64,000 nucleotides of DNA from Ancylomarina salipaludis (GCF_004122035.1 NZ_SAXA01000002.1:1-64000); one strand, 5' to 3'. Shown: positions 7,606-16,631, numbered from the stretch's first letter. Notes: generated from the letters alone by a model not told the origin. Numbers and translations are program-made.

Positions 7606-8667
7606 CTATGGTAATTTATCAATTTCTGCTGCCATAGCTTCAATAGAGTTCTGCAATAAGGCTTTCACGTATTTAGGATTGTGAGCACCAAAACTGCGGT
7701 CTTCTTCTAAGCCAACCCAGTTAAAGAATGCCTGAGCTTGTTTCATAGGATAAGTTCCAACAACAGGGTGATAGCCATCTGTATCATTACCAGCAACAAC
7801 GCCTAAAGTGATTAACTGATCTCTTAGTTCTTCAAGCTTAGCCATAACATCAGTTCTTACACCACCATAATTGAAGTCTGTAAGTTCAGCGTCGTGACAA
7901 GTGTTACATGCTAATAATGAAGGTTTCCATGAGTGACCACCTTCTCCCTCTTCTGAATCGAATGGTGCCATATGACAACCAACACATGAAGCTTGGTTAA
8001 GATGCTTTGACTCTCCTGCAGTTGGGTAGGCAACAGAACCAGCTATTTCAGCAAAACCCATACCTGCAACCACGTTTGCCTGAGCACCATGGTGAGGTCC
8101 ATAATGTGAACTAGTGATTGCAAAAGTTTCTTCACCAGGATTAGTTGTATTAGGTTCAGCTCTTCTTGATTGGTGGCAGTTTGCACATAAATTAGAGTGT
8201 CCCTTTAAATCCATAGTGATTTCCGGATTGAATATTGGCTTAACAGGATCATCTAATCTTAAAGCATAATCAACTGCTTCCATAGTTTTGTGTAAGCCAT
8301 GACAGGTTGCACATTCCCACGCAGTTGGGTTTGTGATATCACCTAGTACTTCACCATTATTTGCATACTGAACAAAGCCTTGGTGTGAGTGGCAACGAGC
8401 ACATGAAGCACGTCCACCAGCATAGTCAACAGCATTTATACCACTGCTGTGCACTGACATGGAAAATTGTGCCTGAATATTTTCTCTGGTATCTCCAGCA
8501 TGACATGACATACATGTGGCATTACCATCAGCACCATCAACACCATCTATTCCGTTGGTGCCATCGGTACCATTTAATCCTGCGGGACCTTGAGGCCCTT
8601 CACAAGCCGCAAATATAGCTCCTACCGATAGGAGAAGAAGCCAAATTCTAAATTGTTTTCGTTTCAT
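7606..8667 (-). CDS. Hexaheme lipoprotein with collagen-like N-terminal repeats
   Basis: The 353-residue protein has a lipoprotein signal ending in FAAC (lipid cysteine at residue 22). Nine Gly-X-Y triplets follow (GPQGPAGLNG to DGADGNA), which is a collagen-like stretch. The first heme motif, CMSCH, comes directly after it. Five more motifs follow: CARCH, CATCH, CANCH, CVGCH and CNTCH. It is the first gene of the minus-strand block and the one closest to the FNR-type regulator. A lipid-anchored multiheme protein on a rigid or trimerising stalk would suit an outer-membrane, possibly surface-exposed, electron outlet. The triplets and motifs are seen; the location and role are inferred. Confidence 0.8.
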   Translation of the reverse strand: MKRKQFRIWLLLLSVGAIFAACEGPQGPAGLNGTDGTNGIDGVDGADGNATCMSCHAGDTRENIQAQFSMSVHSSGINAVDYAGGRASCARCHSHQGFVQYANNGEVLGDITNPTAWECATCHGLHKTMEAVDYALRLDDPVKPIFNPEITMDLKGHSNLCANCHQSRRAEPNTTNPGEETFAITSSHYGPHHGAQANVVAGMGFAEIAGSVAYPTAGESKHLNQASCVGCHMAPFDSEEGEGGHSWKPSLLACNTCHDAELTDFNYGGVRTDVMAKLEELRDQLITLGVVAGNDTDGYHPVVGTYPMKQAQAFFNWVGLEEDRSFGAHNPKYVKALLQNSIEAMAAEIDKLP

Positions 8668-8749
8668 AAGATTAGGGGATTAAAGAATTTATTCCATAAA
8701 ACTACTGATTGTTAAAAATATAATCCCATCTTAGCGCATGACAGTAATC

Positions 8750-8792
8750 TATCACAATATTGATACTTGATTTGAAAATTTTCGATATTGAT
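8750..8792. promoter_or_regulatory. Cluster of FNR-like half-sites between cytochrome block and regulator
   Basis: The sequence contains TATCACAATATTGATA (8750-8765, an inverted repeat with ATCA and TGAT arms) and three TTGAT half-sites at 8760, 8767 and 8788. FNR-type regulators bind TTGATnnnnATCAA, so the cluster is a plausible control site for the divergent cytochrome operon. Binding is not shown by sequence. Confidence 0.4.
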
Positions 8793-8801
8793 TATACTTT
8801 G
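8771..8801 (+). promoter_or_regulatory. Putative promoter of the FNR-type regulator
   Basis: TTTG (8771-8774) and, about 20 bases later, TTATACTTTG (8792-8801) approximate the Bacteroidota -33 and -7 elements. The -7 element has one extra base relative to TAnnTTTG. Confidence 0.35.
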
Positions 8802-8803
8802 CA

Positions 8804-8817
8804 TTGATATTTATCAC
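8804..8817 (+). promoter_or_regulatory. FNR-box-like operator near the regulator's start site
   Basis: TTGATATTTATCAC matches 9 of the 10 fixed positions of the FNR box TTGATnnnnATCAA. It would overlap the predicted transcription start, which is where an autorepressor would bind. Confidence 0.5.
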
Positions 8818-8853
8818 TATATTAGATTTTCGATTGTTAATAAATATACAAAT

Positions 8854-9549
8854 ATGTTTGGAAAAGGATTAGATGTTTGTTGTGGTTCTTGCCCTCATGC
8901 TTGGCCCAATTTTAAAAATTTGTCTTCTGACGAAATAAAGGAATTGAGTAAACATAGATTTCAATCTAATTTTTCTGCAGGTGAAACAATTTTCAAGGCA
9001 GGTTCTCCTACATCCAGTGCTGTTTTTCTTTCCAGTGGCATAGCAAAAGTATACTTGGAAGGTTTTGATGGGAAGAAAATTATTCTCAATTTGGCAAAAC
9101 CCGGATATTTGTTGGCAGGTCCGGGTAATTATGTTGACTCGACACATCATTATAGTGTTGTGGCATTAACCGATGTTACGGCCTGTTTTATCGATATGAA
9201 TCTGATTAAGTCTTACGTTAGAAAAAATCCGATGTTTGCAGAAGGATATTTGAAAGATATCAGTGGGAAATCCTTACGGATTTTTTATAAAATGATGAGC
9301 CTTGTTCAGAAAAAAATGCCCGGCCGAATGGCTGAGGGCTTATTATCCCTTGCCGATGAGGTATATGGTGCCGATGAATTCAATCCGATTCTATCGAGAC
9401 AGGAATTGGGTGAATTGACTGGAATGGCCAAAGAGAATGTCGTTCGGATAATGAAAGAATTTTGTAATGAAGGTATTATCAGTACAAATGGTTCGACAAT
9501 TACAATTAAGGATAAAGATAAGCTGAAGCTTATTTCGGCTAATGGTTAA
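8854..9549 (+). CDS. Crp/Fnr-family regulator with four candidate Fe-S cysteines
   Basis: The 231-residue protein has a cyclic-nucleotide-binding-like beta-roll (about residues 35-125), a dimerisation helix and a C-terminal winged helix-turn-helix with recognition helix AKENVVRIMKEF. The glutamate and arginine that contact DNA in FNR are kept, while the FNR serine is valine here. Cysteines 9, 10 and 13 at the N-terminus and C111 in the beta-roll (DVTACFIDM) line up with the FNR cysteines that hold an oxygen-sensitive [4Fe-4S] cluster. The start at 8854 is preferred: an upstream TTG at 8788 would add an unlikely leader and cover the operator. It is divergent from the multiheme block and overlaps the 3' end of the next gene. 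Confidence 0.85.
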   Translation: MFGKGLDVCCGSCPHAWPNFKNLSSDEIKELSKHRFQSNFSAGETIFKAGSPTSSAVFLSSGIAKVYLEGFDGKKIILNLAKPGYLLAGPGNYVDSTHHYSVVALTDVTACFIDMNLIKSYVRKNPMFAEGYLKDISGKSLRIFYKMMSLVQKKMPGRMAEGLLSLADEVYGADEFNPILSRQELGELTGMAKENVVRIMKEFCNEGIISTNGSTITIKDKDKLKLISANG

Positions 9550-10453
9550 TTTTTAACTTCTTTTTCTTAATTGTTGCCCATGATATTACAAGAGTTCCTA
9601 ATATCGTAGTTAAGCCACCTATAAACTGATTTTGTGTTGGTAGCATATTCATTACAAAAAAACTTCCAATTATAATAAAGAAACTTCGGTTTGATAACAC
9701 AATGGTCAATTTTGAAGCTTCTATGTAGTTTAGTGATATATAGGTGAGTATGGTTCCCAGAAATGGTCCAAGCAATGAGCCTATTGATATGTATAAGATT
9801 GAAAGATTTGTGTATTGTGGTATTTCGAAAAGGTAAATATTATATAGCAAAAAGCCACCCAATAGTGCAAAATTCCGATACAAAGTAATTAGTGTGGATG
9901 GGAGTGTTCTTATTTCTGATCTGGCTAGAATCAAACTGATCCCATAAAATAGAGCAAATATAAAGGTTGCAATACTTTCAGGTTGTGTAAGGAGCTCGAT
10001 TCGGAATCCGGTATCTGTATAGTTAATCAGAATAACGCCCAATATTGTTAGACTAATTCCTAAGAATTCAAGCAACGTAAATCGTTCTTTCAGAAAGATA
10101 ATACTAATGATAATCACAAATACAGGGCTTGTGTTTGCCAAAAATGAAACGATGGTTGGGTTTGGTGTTAGCTGAATGGCTATAAAGAATGCTGAAGTGG
10201 CTATCAGTTCTGAAGCAGCAATAAAAAGCAGAGTTCGTTTTGCTGATGGCGATAAGTTTTTAAAGTGATGTCGTTTTTTATAATATAGGTTGTAAATGAT
10301 ATTCCATAATACGGCACAGGCAAACCACAAAATCCCAAAACTGGCCAAATTCACATCGCGCATTGCAAGCTTGCTGAAGATGTAAACATTCGAAAATGTA
10401 ATGGTTGCTAAAAGTGCTATTAATAAGCCTTTTAATTGCTGAGCTAATTTCAT
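9539..10453 (-). CDS. EamA/DMT-family transporter
   Basis: The 304-residue protein is made of ten hydrophobic helices in two repeated halves of five, the plan of the drug/metabolite transporter superfamily with two EamA domains. The first half includes the conserved end-of-helix-4 region (PVFVIIISIIFLKERFTLLEFLGISLTILGVILINY). The substrate cannot be told from sequence. The gene converges with the FNR-type regulator, and the two coding ends overlap by 11 bases without room for a terminator. A -7-like element lies 23 bases before its start. Confidence 0.85.
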   Translation of the reverse strand: MKLAQQLKGLLIALLATITFSNVYIFSKLAMRDVNLASFGILWFACAVLWNIIYNLYYKKRHHFKNLSPSAKRTLLFIAASELIATSAFFIAIQLTPNPTIVSFLANTSPVFVIIISIIFLKERFTLLEFLGISLTILGVILINYTDTGFRIELLTQPESIATFIFALFYGISLILARSEIRTLPSTLITLYRNFALLGGFLLYNIYLFEIPQYTNLSILYISIGSLLGPFLGTILTYISLNYIEASKLTIVLSNRSFFIIIGSFFVMNMLPTQNQFIGGLTTILGTLVISWATIKKKKLKINH

Positions 10454-10475
10454 AGGAAATGAATAATTTTCAGCG

Positions 10476-10483
10476 CAAATGTA
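10476..10483 (-). promoter_or_regulatory. Putative -7 element of the DMT transporter gene
   Basis: Read on the minus strand, TACATTTG matches TAnnTTTG and lies about 23 bases before the start codon. Confidence 0.4.
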
Positions 10484-10629
10484 TCTAAGTTTTTGGTAAT
10501 AAAATGATCCGTAGAATAAAATTATTTTCCCTTTTTTAATCGAGCATATTGGTGTTTTTGCTCGTGTTTTGTCACTAACCTAAGGCCGGAGTTTTTCAAT
10601 TCTAATTACTATTACTATCTTGTACGCCT

Positions 10630-10902
10630 ATGGAGACAAATTTAATATTTGCAATGATAGCAACTTATTTGGTGAATATGCCTTTTGGTTATATTCGTCA
10701 AGGCTTTAAGAAGTATTCAGTTAAATGGTTTGTTGCCATCCACTTACCTATTCCTTTTGTTATCCTGTTTCGTCATTTTTTTGAGGTGGGGTATGAAATT
10801 TACACCTATCCATTTATGTTGTTTGCTTTTTTTATGGGGCAATTCTCAGGAAAGAAAATTCGTATTTATAAACTGAAAAAGAACGATATCAAGATTCAAT
10901 AA
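10630..10902 (+). CDS. Small three-helix membrane protein of unknown function
   Basis: The 90-residue protein has three hydrophobic segments at about residues 3-22, 33-50 and 57-74 and ends in a basic tail (KKIRIYKLKKNDIKIQ) that would face the cytoplasm. Its beginning (MxxNLIFAMIATYLVNMPFGYIRQGFKKYS) resembles short membrane proteins that are widespread in Bacteroidota but have no assigned role. It is a single gene closed by a terminator that it shares with pgi. No function is proposed. Confidence 0.7.
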   Translation: METNLIFAMIATYLVNMPFGYIRQGFKKYSVKWFVAIHLPIPFVILFRHFFEVGYEIYTYPFMLFAFFMGQFSGKKIRIYKLKKNDIKIQ

Positions 10903-10910
10903 AATATAAA

Positions 10911-10936
10911 ATGGCTACCCCTTTTGAGATAGCCAT
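10911..10936. terminator. Bidirectional terminator between small membrane protein gene and pgi
   Basis: ATGGCTA (10911-10917) pairs with TAGCCAT (10930-10936). AT-rich flanks with T runs on both strands suit convergent genes. Confidence 0.75.
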
Positions 10937-10960
10937 TCTTATTTTAACGCAAATTAAGAT

Positions 10961-12301
10961 CTAAAGTCTTTCTTTGATTTTTTTTGTTTCTTCTTCAAAA
11001 CCCGGTTTTTCCAATAAGGCAAACATATTGCTCTTATATGCTTCAACACCTGGTTGGTCGAATGGGTTTACATCAAGAATGTAACCGCTAACACCGCAGG
11101 CAATTTCGAAGAAATAAAGTAATTCACCAATATAGAATTCATTTAATTCAGGCAGTTCAATTCTCAAATTTGGAACACCTCCATCAACATGTGCCAATTG
11201 GGTTCCCAATTCTGCCATTTTATTGACTTCGTCAACTCTTTTCCCCGCAAGGAAATTAAGCTTGTCAAGATTATCCTTATCTTCAGGAATAACGACTTTA
11301 TACTTTGTTTTAGCAACAGAAATAACAGTTTCGAAAATATTTCGCTGGCCTTCCTGAATGTATTGTCCCATTGAGTGTAAGTCACTGGTTAAGTCAACTG
11401 AAGCTGGAAAAATACCCTTGAGTTCTTTACCTTCACTTTCGCCATATAGTTGTTTCCACCATTCAGCTATATTGTGAAGTTTTGGATTGTAATTGGCAAG
11501 AATTTCAATTTCTTTTCCTTTAGCGTAAAGGGCATTACGAGTTGCTGCGTATAATAGGGCAGGATTCTCTTCAAAATTAGTTTCAGATGTGTATTTCTGC
11601 ATCGATTTTGCACCTTCAACCAATTTTGTGATATCGTGACCTGCTACTGCAATTGGAAGTAAACCAACTGGAGTTAGAACAGAATAACGTCCACCAACAT
11701 TGTCCGGAATGATAAAGGTTTTGTAACCTTCCTGATCAGCTAAAGTTCTTAAAGCACCTTTAGATTCATCAGTAATTGCTACGATTCTTTCTTTAGCTTC
11801 TTCTTTGCCAACGCCTTCTTCAAGCAATTCTTTTAATAAACGGAAGGCAAGAGCAGGTTCAGTAGTGGTGCCCGATTTTGAGATGACACAGATTCCGAAC
11901 TCAATGTTCTCAAGAATCTCCATCAGTTCATATAAATAATCTTCGCTGATGTTTTGTCCGGCATATAATACCAATGGATTTTCGTTATCAGCCTGAAGCA
12001 TGTCGAAATTGTTTGCTAAAGCATCATTTACGGCTTTTGCTCCCAGATATGAACCGCCAATACCAATCACAACTAGCACTTCAACGCGCTCTTTTAAATT
12101 GTTGGCAGTTTCCTGAATATCTTTTAATTCTTCTGCTGTAATTTGAGATGGAAGTTCTACCCATCCCGTATAATCATTGCCTTTACCTGTTCCCTCGTGA
12201 AGGGCAGTTAAATGCTTTTTACTTTCTTCTTTAAATTTGAAGATTTCCTCTCTGCTTACAAAGCTCAAGGTTTTATCGACACTTAATTTAATGTGTTCCA
12301 T
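10961..12301 (-). CDS. pgi: Glucose-6-phosphate isomerase
   Basis: The enzyme interconverts glucose-6-phosphate and fructose-6-phosphate in glycolysis and gluconeogenesis. The protein of 446 residues has the sugar isomerase folds, with the conserved [11 protein letters not shown] phosphate-binding stretch, the SKSGTTTEP signature and the later [11 protein letters not shown] region. The length fits the shorter bacterial PGI group. The ATG at 12301 ([10 protein letters not shown]) is preferred over a GTG at 12322 because family members begin near this point. It is the last gene of the lysS-gpsA-pgi cluster, a gene order I know from other Bacteroidota, and ends at a shared terminator. Confidence 0.95.
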   Translation of the reverse strand: MEHIKLSVDKTLSFVSREEIFKFKEESKKHLTALHEGTGKGNDYTGWVELPSQITAEELKDIQETANNLKERVEVLVVIGIGGSYLGAKAVNDALANNFDMLQADNENPLVLYAGQNISEDYLYELMEILENIEFGICVISKSGTTTEPALAFRLLKELLEEGVGKEEAKERIVAITDESKGALRTLADQEGYKTFIIPDNVGGRYSVLTPVGLLPIAVAGHDITKLVEGAKSMQKYTSETNFEENPALLYAATRNALYAKGKEIEILANYNPKLHNIAEWWKQLYGESEGKELKGIFPASVDLTSDLHSMGQYIQEGQRNIFETVISVAKTKYKVVIPEDKDNLDKLNFLAGKRVDEVNKMAELGTQLAHVDGGVPNLRIELPELNEFYIGELLYFFEIACGVSGYILDVNPFDQPGVEAYKSNMFALLEKPGFEEETKKIKERL

Positions 12302-12394
12302 ATTCTTGAAATTAAGTTTCACCCGGTTTTTGTTTCATCCCCCTCAAAATTCCACAAAGACGAGCAGATTTATAATAATTGATTTGATGTTAAT

Positions 12395-13390
12395 TTATCT
12401 TAGCTCTTCAGTTAAAAGTGTAATTTCTATAGCCGGAGATATACGATCGTAAAGAATGTTGTAAACAGCTGTTGTAATAGGCATATGAACCTTATACTTT
12501 TCGTTAATCTCCTTGATACATTTTACAGCATAATAACCTTCGGCAATCATATGCATTTCCAGTTGTGCTGTTTTTACTGAATAGCCTTTCCCAATCATAG
12601 TACCAAAAGTTCTGTTGCGACTAAATTGTGAATAACAAGTTACTAAAAGATCGCCTAAGTAAGCAGAACTTTTAATATCCCGGTCAATAGGATGAACGGT
12701 ATCAACAAAACGTTTGATTTCCTGAATGGCATTCGAAATTAAAACAGACTGGAAATTGTCGCCATAGCGTAAGCCATGGCAGATACCTGCAGCAATGGCA
12801 AAAACGTTTTTAAGAACAGCGGCATATTCAGTTCCATATATATCATCCGAAGTTGTTGTCATGATATAAGGACACTCCAGTTTCTCGGCAAGAAAGTTGG
12901 CTTTATCAGCATCTTGACAAGAAATAGTCAAGTATGATAAGCGTTCCATTGCGACTTCCTCAGCATGACATGGTCCTGAGATAACGCCAATGTTATCAGT
13001 AGGAACCTGATAAATATTATGGAAAAAATCGCCAATAATCATATTCTCATCAGGAACAATTCCTTTAATGGCCGAAACGATAAATTTATCATTAAGTTTA
13101 ACCGTTAATTTTGATAAGGCATTTTTTAAAAAAGCCGATGGGATGGCAAATATAATAAGGTCAGAATCTTCAACAATTTGATTGATGTCGTTATAAAATC
13201 GAATTTTATCGATATCAAAATCAACATCAGTTAGGTAGCGCGGGTTGTGTCCTAACTTTTTGAATTGAGAACTTGTGTCTACATTTCTCATATACCAATT
13301 GAGTTCTACTTCATTCTCCCGAAGGATTTTTGCGATGGCAGTAGCCCAACTTCCTCCACCAATAATGGCTATTCTAGAAAATTCGTTCAT
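12395..13390 (-). CDS. gpsA: NAD(P)-dependent glycerol-3-phosphate dehydrogenase
   Basis: The enzyme reduces dihydroxyacetone phosphate to sn-glycerol-3-phosphate, the backbone of phospholipids. The 331-residue protein opens with a Rossmann nucleotide-binding motif (IAIIGGGSWATAIAKIL) and contains the conserved SAIKGI and GPCHAEE segments and the KNVFAIAAGICHGLRYGDN region with its catalytic lysine. The ATG at 13390 is chosen because the Rossmann strand starts five residues later. A longer frame from 13483 would add a basic 31-residue leader not expected in the family. It lies between lysS and pgi and is probably cotranscribed with them. Confidence 0.95.
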   Translation of the reverse strand: MNEFSRIAIIGGGSWATAIAKILRENEVELNWYMRNVDTSSQFKKLGHNPRYLTDVDFDIDKIRFYNDINQIVEDSDLIIFAIPSAFLKNALSKLTVKLNDKFIVSAIKGIVPDENMIIGDFFHNIYQVPTDNIGVISGPCHAEEVAMERLSYLTISCQDADKANFLAEKLECPYIMTTTSDDIYGTEYAAVLKNVFAIAAGICHGLRYGDNFQSVLISNAIQEIKRFVDTVHPIDRDIKSSAYLGDLLVTCYSQFSRNRTFGTMIGKGYSVKTAQLEMHMIAEGYYAVKCIKEINEKYKVHMPITTAVYNILYDRISPAIEITLLTEELR

Positions 13391-13560
13391 TTGATAGGTT
13401 TTGGTTCTCAATTGTAACTTCCTGATGAGGCGTGTTCCTCTTTCAAGTTGTTTTTCAAGATCCGGGTAACAGATAAGATCCAACTTAAAATTGAATCAGC
13501 TTGAAACATGTAATCGTTCTGAAATTTATGAACGATTTTTTATACTTGGATAAAAGCAGT

Positions 13561-13584
13561 GGAGCCTGAAATTATTCAAGCTCC
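13561..13584 (-). terminator. Weak hairpin after lysS
   Basis: GGAGC (13561-13565) and GCTCC (13580-13584) form a stem with further inner pairing. A CTGCTTTT tail follows on the minus strand. It may attenuate transcription from lysS into gpsA. Confidence 0.35.
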
Positions 13585-13611
13585 CTGGTTTTATCATATG
13601 TGAATGGTAAA

Positions 13612-15333
13612 TTAAGCTAACCAGGCAGTAACTTCTTCCTGGCTAGGATTTGTCAATCCCATTTTATTTTTCTTGTTGATACCACAAATTTCCTGATGGA
13701 ATTTTGTAGGTTTCACATCCTTTAGTGAAGCAATGGTTTGGTAACCCGCTTTACGGATAATCTCAACCCATTCTTTTGAAATACCTAAGGCCATGAATTT
13801 TTCATCACCATCAAAAGCAGCTTTCTTCTCCGGACGCATCTGCGGGAAGAATAAGACATCCTGAATAGATTGTGAATTGGTCATCAACATGGTTAAACGG
13901 TCGATACCAATTCCCATACCCGATGTAGGAGGCATACCATATTCAAGAGCACGAACAAAGTCCATATCGATAAACATAGCTTCGTCATCACCTTTAGCTC
14001 CAAGTTGTAATTGTTCCTGAAAACGCTCTAACTGATCGATAGGATCGTTTAGCTCAGAATAAGCATTACAAACTTCCTTACCGTTTACCATCAATTCAAA
14101 ACGCTCAGTTAACTCCGGATTTTCACGGTGTTTTTTACACAATGGCGACATTTCAACCGGGTAGTCAGTGATGAAAGTTGGTTGAATGTAGTTGCCTTCA
14201 CATTTTTCGCCAAAAATCTCATCGATTAACTTTCCTTTACCAAAACTCTCGTCTACCTCAATGCCAATTTCAGAACAGAAAGCACGAAGTTCTTCTTCTG
14301 TTTTTCCTGTAATATCGAAACCGGTAAACTCTTTGATCGAGTCAGTCATCGAAATGCGTTTGAAAGGACGTTTGAAGTCGATTTCTTTATCTCCAAGAGC
14401 CACTTTTGTTTTTCCATGAAGATCAAGAGCCACTTTTTCAATCATCTCTTCAGTAAAATCCATCATCCAATTGTAGTCTTTGTAGGCTACATAGATTTCC
14501 ATTACTGTAAATTCAGGATTATGTGTACGGTCCATTCCTTCGTTACGGAAGTCTTTAGCAAACTCGTAAACACCATCGAATCCGCCTACGATCAAACGCT
14601 TTAGATAAAGTTCGTTGGCAATACGCATGTACAACGGAATATCCAATGCATTGTGGTGGGTTTCGAACGGACGAGCTGATGCTCCACCTGGAATGGCTTG
14701 TAATATTGGGGTTTCAACTTCAAGATAACCTTTGCTATTGAATAGCTCACGCATTGAGTTGATAATTTTAGTACGCTTGATGAATGTGTCTTTGACCATA
14801 GGATTCACAACCAAATCAACGTAACGCTGACGGTAACGTAACTCAGGATCAGTAAACGCATCGTATACTTTTCCATCCTTTTCCTTCACAATAGGAAGTG
14901 GACGTATAGATTTTGAAAGAAGTGTTAATTCTGATGTGTGAACAGAGGTTTCGCCCACCTTAGTTTTGAATACATATCCCTTAATTCCTACAAAGTCACC
15001 GATGTCCAAAAGTTTTTTGAATACAGTGTTGTAAAGAGTTTTGTCTTCATCCGGGCAAATGTCATCACGGTTGATATAAACCTGAATTCGACCATTTGCA
15101 TCTTGAAGTTCAATAAAAGAAGCCTTACCCATAATTCGGCGGCTCATGATTCTACCTGCAAGGACTACTTCCTGATAATTATTCTCTTCAGGATCGAAAT
15201 TCGCAAGAATTTCGTCGCTATACACGTTTACCTTGTACTCGGCAGCAGGGAATGGATCAATTCCTAAAGCTTGAAGTTCTTTTAAGGAATTTCTTCTAAT
15301 GACTTCTTGCTCACTAAGTTCTAACGTATTCAT
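13612..15333 (-). CDS. lysS: Lysyl-tRNA synthetase, class II
   Basis: The enzyme charges tRNA-Lys. The 573-residue protein has an N-terminal OB-fold anticodon-binding domain (about residues 55-150) and a class II catalytic core with motif 2 ([15 protein letters not shown]) and motif 3 (GMGIGIDRL). After motif 3 comes a tail of about 70 residues (from AAFDGDEK) containing a helix-hairpin-helix-like region; I know such extended LysRS proteins from Bacteroidota. The ATG at 15333 is preferred: the additional 17 residues upstream are unlike the family and include the promoter-like sequence. It heads the lysS-gpsA-pgi cluster. Confidence 0.95.
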   Translation of the reverse strand: MNTLELSEQEVIRRNSLKELQALGIDPFPAAEYKVNVYSDEILANFDPEENNYQEVVLAGRIMSRRIMGKASFIELQDANGRIQVYINRDDICPDEDKTLYNTVFKKLLDIGDFVGIKGYVFKTKVGETSVHTSELTLLSKSIRPLPIVKEKDGKVYDAFTDPELRYRQRYVDLVVNPMVKDTFIKRTKIINSMRELFNSKGYLEVETPILQAIPGGASARPFETHHNALDIPLYMRIANELYLKRLIVGGFDGVYEFAKDFRNEGMDRTHNPEFTVMEIYVAYKDYNWMMDFTEEMIEKVALDLHGKTKVALGDKEIDFKRPFKRISMTDSIKEFTGFDITGKTEEELRAFCSEIGIEVDESFGKGKLIDEIFGEKCEGNYIQPTFITDYPVEMSPLCKKHRENPELTERFELMVNGKEVCNAYSELNDPIDQLERFQEQLQLGAKGDDEAMFIDMDFVRALEYGMPPTSGMGIGIDRLTMLMTNSQSIQDVLFFPQMRPEKKAAFDGDEKFMALGISKEWVEIIRKAGYQTIASLKDVKPTKFHQEICGINKKNKMGLTNPSQEEVTAWLA

Positions 15334-15361
15334 CTCTAATCTAATAATATTAATTTGGATG

Positions 15362-15369
15362 CAAAGATA
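15362..15369 (-). promoter_or_regulatory. Putative -7 element of lysS
   Basis: On the minus strand TATCTTTG fits TAnnTTTG, 29 bases before the lysS start. A TTTG at 15382-15385 is too close to be a standard -33. Confidence 0.45.
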
Positions 15370-15523
15370 TAATAATATGTGCAAACTATTAAAAGGAACT
15401 GCTTTAGTTGAGAGGAAATCAGCGATTTATTTCTTATAATTGCCAAAAATTACACAGTATTTAGAATCTTTAAAAATAAAGCTTTTATTTCTTGAAAGAC
15501 AATTGATTATTTTTTTGAATATG

Positions 15524-15555
15524 AGTTATTCTTTAGTACCAAAAATATAAATTTG
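15524..15555 (+). promoter_or_regulatory. Bacteroidota-type promoter upstream of lipA
   Basis: TTTG (15524-15527), a 20-base spacer and TAAATTTG (15548-15555) match both consensus elements. The start codon of lipA lies about 160 bases further, so the leader is long. Confidence 0.55.
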
Positions 15556-15713
15556 CAGACAATCTATAATTCAGACTAAGTTGTTGGGATTGAGTTTTGA
15601 AACTGTGGCGTATTAGGTGTTAAAAGAAATCTTTTTTTTGAGAAAAATAAAAATGTTTGATTTTAACAGATTAATACTTCGTTCCGAGAGGAAATGAAAA
15701 AAATATTGAAAAA

Positions 15714-16586
15714 ATGATGAAGAGAAAACCGGATTGGTTGAAAATACAATTGCCCAAAGGCGATGATTATTCATATGTAAATGGAATTGTTCGTGATCAT
15801 GGTTTGCATACGATTTGTTCAAGCGGAAAATGTCCCAATGTTGGAGAGTGTTGGGGAAATGGTACGGCAACTTTTATGATCTTGGGAAACATTTGTACCA
15901 GAGCTTGTAAATTTTGTAATGTTAAAACGGGTAAACCCCTTGAGGCGGACTGGAAAGAGCCACGTCGTTTAGCAAAGTCAATTAAGTTGATGAAATTGAA
16001 GCATGCTGTTATCACTTCAGTTGATCGTGATGATCTTGAAGATGGTGGATCCGGGATTTGGGCTGAAACAATTAAAGAAATCAGAAAAGATAATCCAACG
16101 ACAACGCTTGAGGTTTTAATTCCTGATTTTAATGGCAAGGAAGAGGATATTCAGAGGGTTATAGATGAAAAACCTGAGGTGATTTCTCATAATTTGGAGA
16201 CCGTACGACGATTGACCCCTGAGGTGCGTAGCCGAGCTAAATACGATCTAAGTTTAAAGGTTTTGAAGCAGATTGCCGATGCGGGTATTGTTGCCAAGTC
16301 GGGTATTATGCTTGGTTTAGGAGAAACCGAAGAAGAGATCTATCAGGTTATGGACGATTTGCTGGCAGTTGGTGTTAAGGTGATGACTATAGGACAATAT
16401 TTACAACCAACGCGTCAGCATTTGACAGTAGAAGAATATGTAACACCTGAGACTTTTAAAAAGTATGAAACTGTTGGTTTGGAAAAAGGATTTACCTTTT
16501 GCGAAAGTACTCCTTTGGTTCGTTCTTCATACCATGCAGAACGCCATGTAAAGGCCCTTGATCTTAAAGATTTGGCTAAAAAATAA
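15714..16586 (+). CDS. lipA: Lipoyl synthase (radical SAM)
   Basis: The enzyme inserts two sulfur atoms into protein-bound octanoyl groups to make lipoamide, needed by 2-oxoacid dehydrogenases and the glycine cleavage system. The 290-residue protein has both cluster motifs: the auxiliary CX4CX5C set (CSSGKCPNVGEC, about residues 37-48) and the radical SAM CX3CX2C set (CTRACKFC, about residues 63-70). The family's C-terminal RSSYHA, whose serine ligates the auxiliary cluster, is present. Either ATG at 15714 or 15717 could start it. lipB follows 45 bases downstream, so the two steps of lipoylation are cotranscribed. Confidence 0.96.
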   Translation: MMKRKPDWLKIQLPKGDDYSYVNGIVRDHGLHTICSSGKCPNVGECWGNGTATFMILGNICTRACKFCNVKTGKPLEADWKEPRRLAKSIKLMKLKHAVITSVDRDDLEDGGSGIWAETIKEIRKDNPTTTLEVLIPDFNGKEEDIQRVIDEKPEVISHNLETVRRLTPEVRSRAKYDLSLKVLKQIADAGIVAKSGIMLGLGETEEEIYQVMDDLLAVGVKVMTIGQYLQPTRQHLTVEEYVTPETFKKYETVGLEKGFTFCESTPLVRSSYHAERHVKALDLKDLAKK

Positions 16587-16631
16587 AATTTCCGAAATCA
16601 ATAGATTTAAACAATAAATACAATTTTTCTG

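Larger units (their letters stand above)
15334..15713. other. Divergent promoter region between lysS and lipA
   Basis: This AT-rich region of 380 bases holds the promoter elements described at 15362-15369 (minus) and 15524-15555 (plus). I see no other gene, repeat or strong hairpin in it. Confidence 0.6.

Noticed and set aside
8361-8618. 85-codon His-rich plus-strand frame opposite the hexaheme gene
   Set aside because: It is the complement of the heme-motif and collagen-like codons, which produces many histidines by chance.
8788-8853. TTG-started N-terminal extension of the FNR-type regulator
   Set aside because: It would add 22 residues with no match to the family and would place the predicted promoter and FNR-like box inside the coding region. 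The ATG at 8854 puts the cluster cysteines at the expected distance.
12302-12322. GTG-started extension of pgi
   Set aside because: It adds only seven residues before a good ATG at 12301 whose protein start fits the family.
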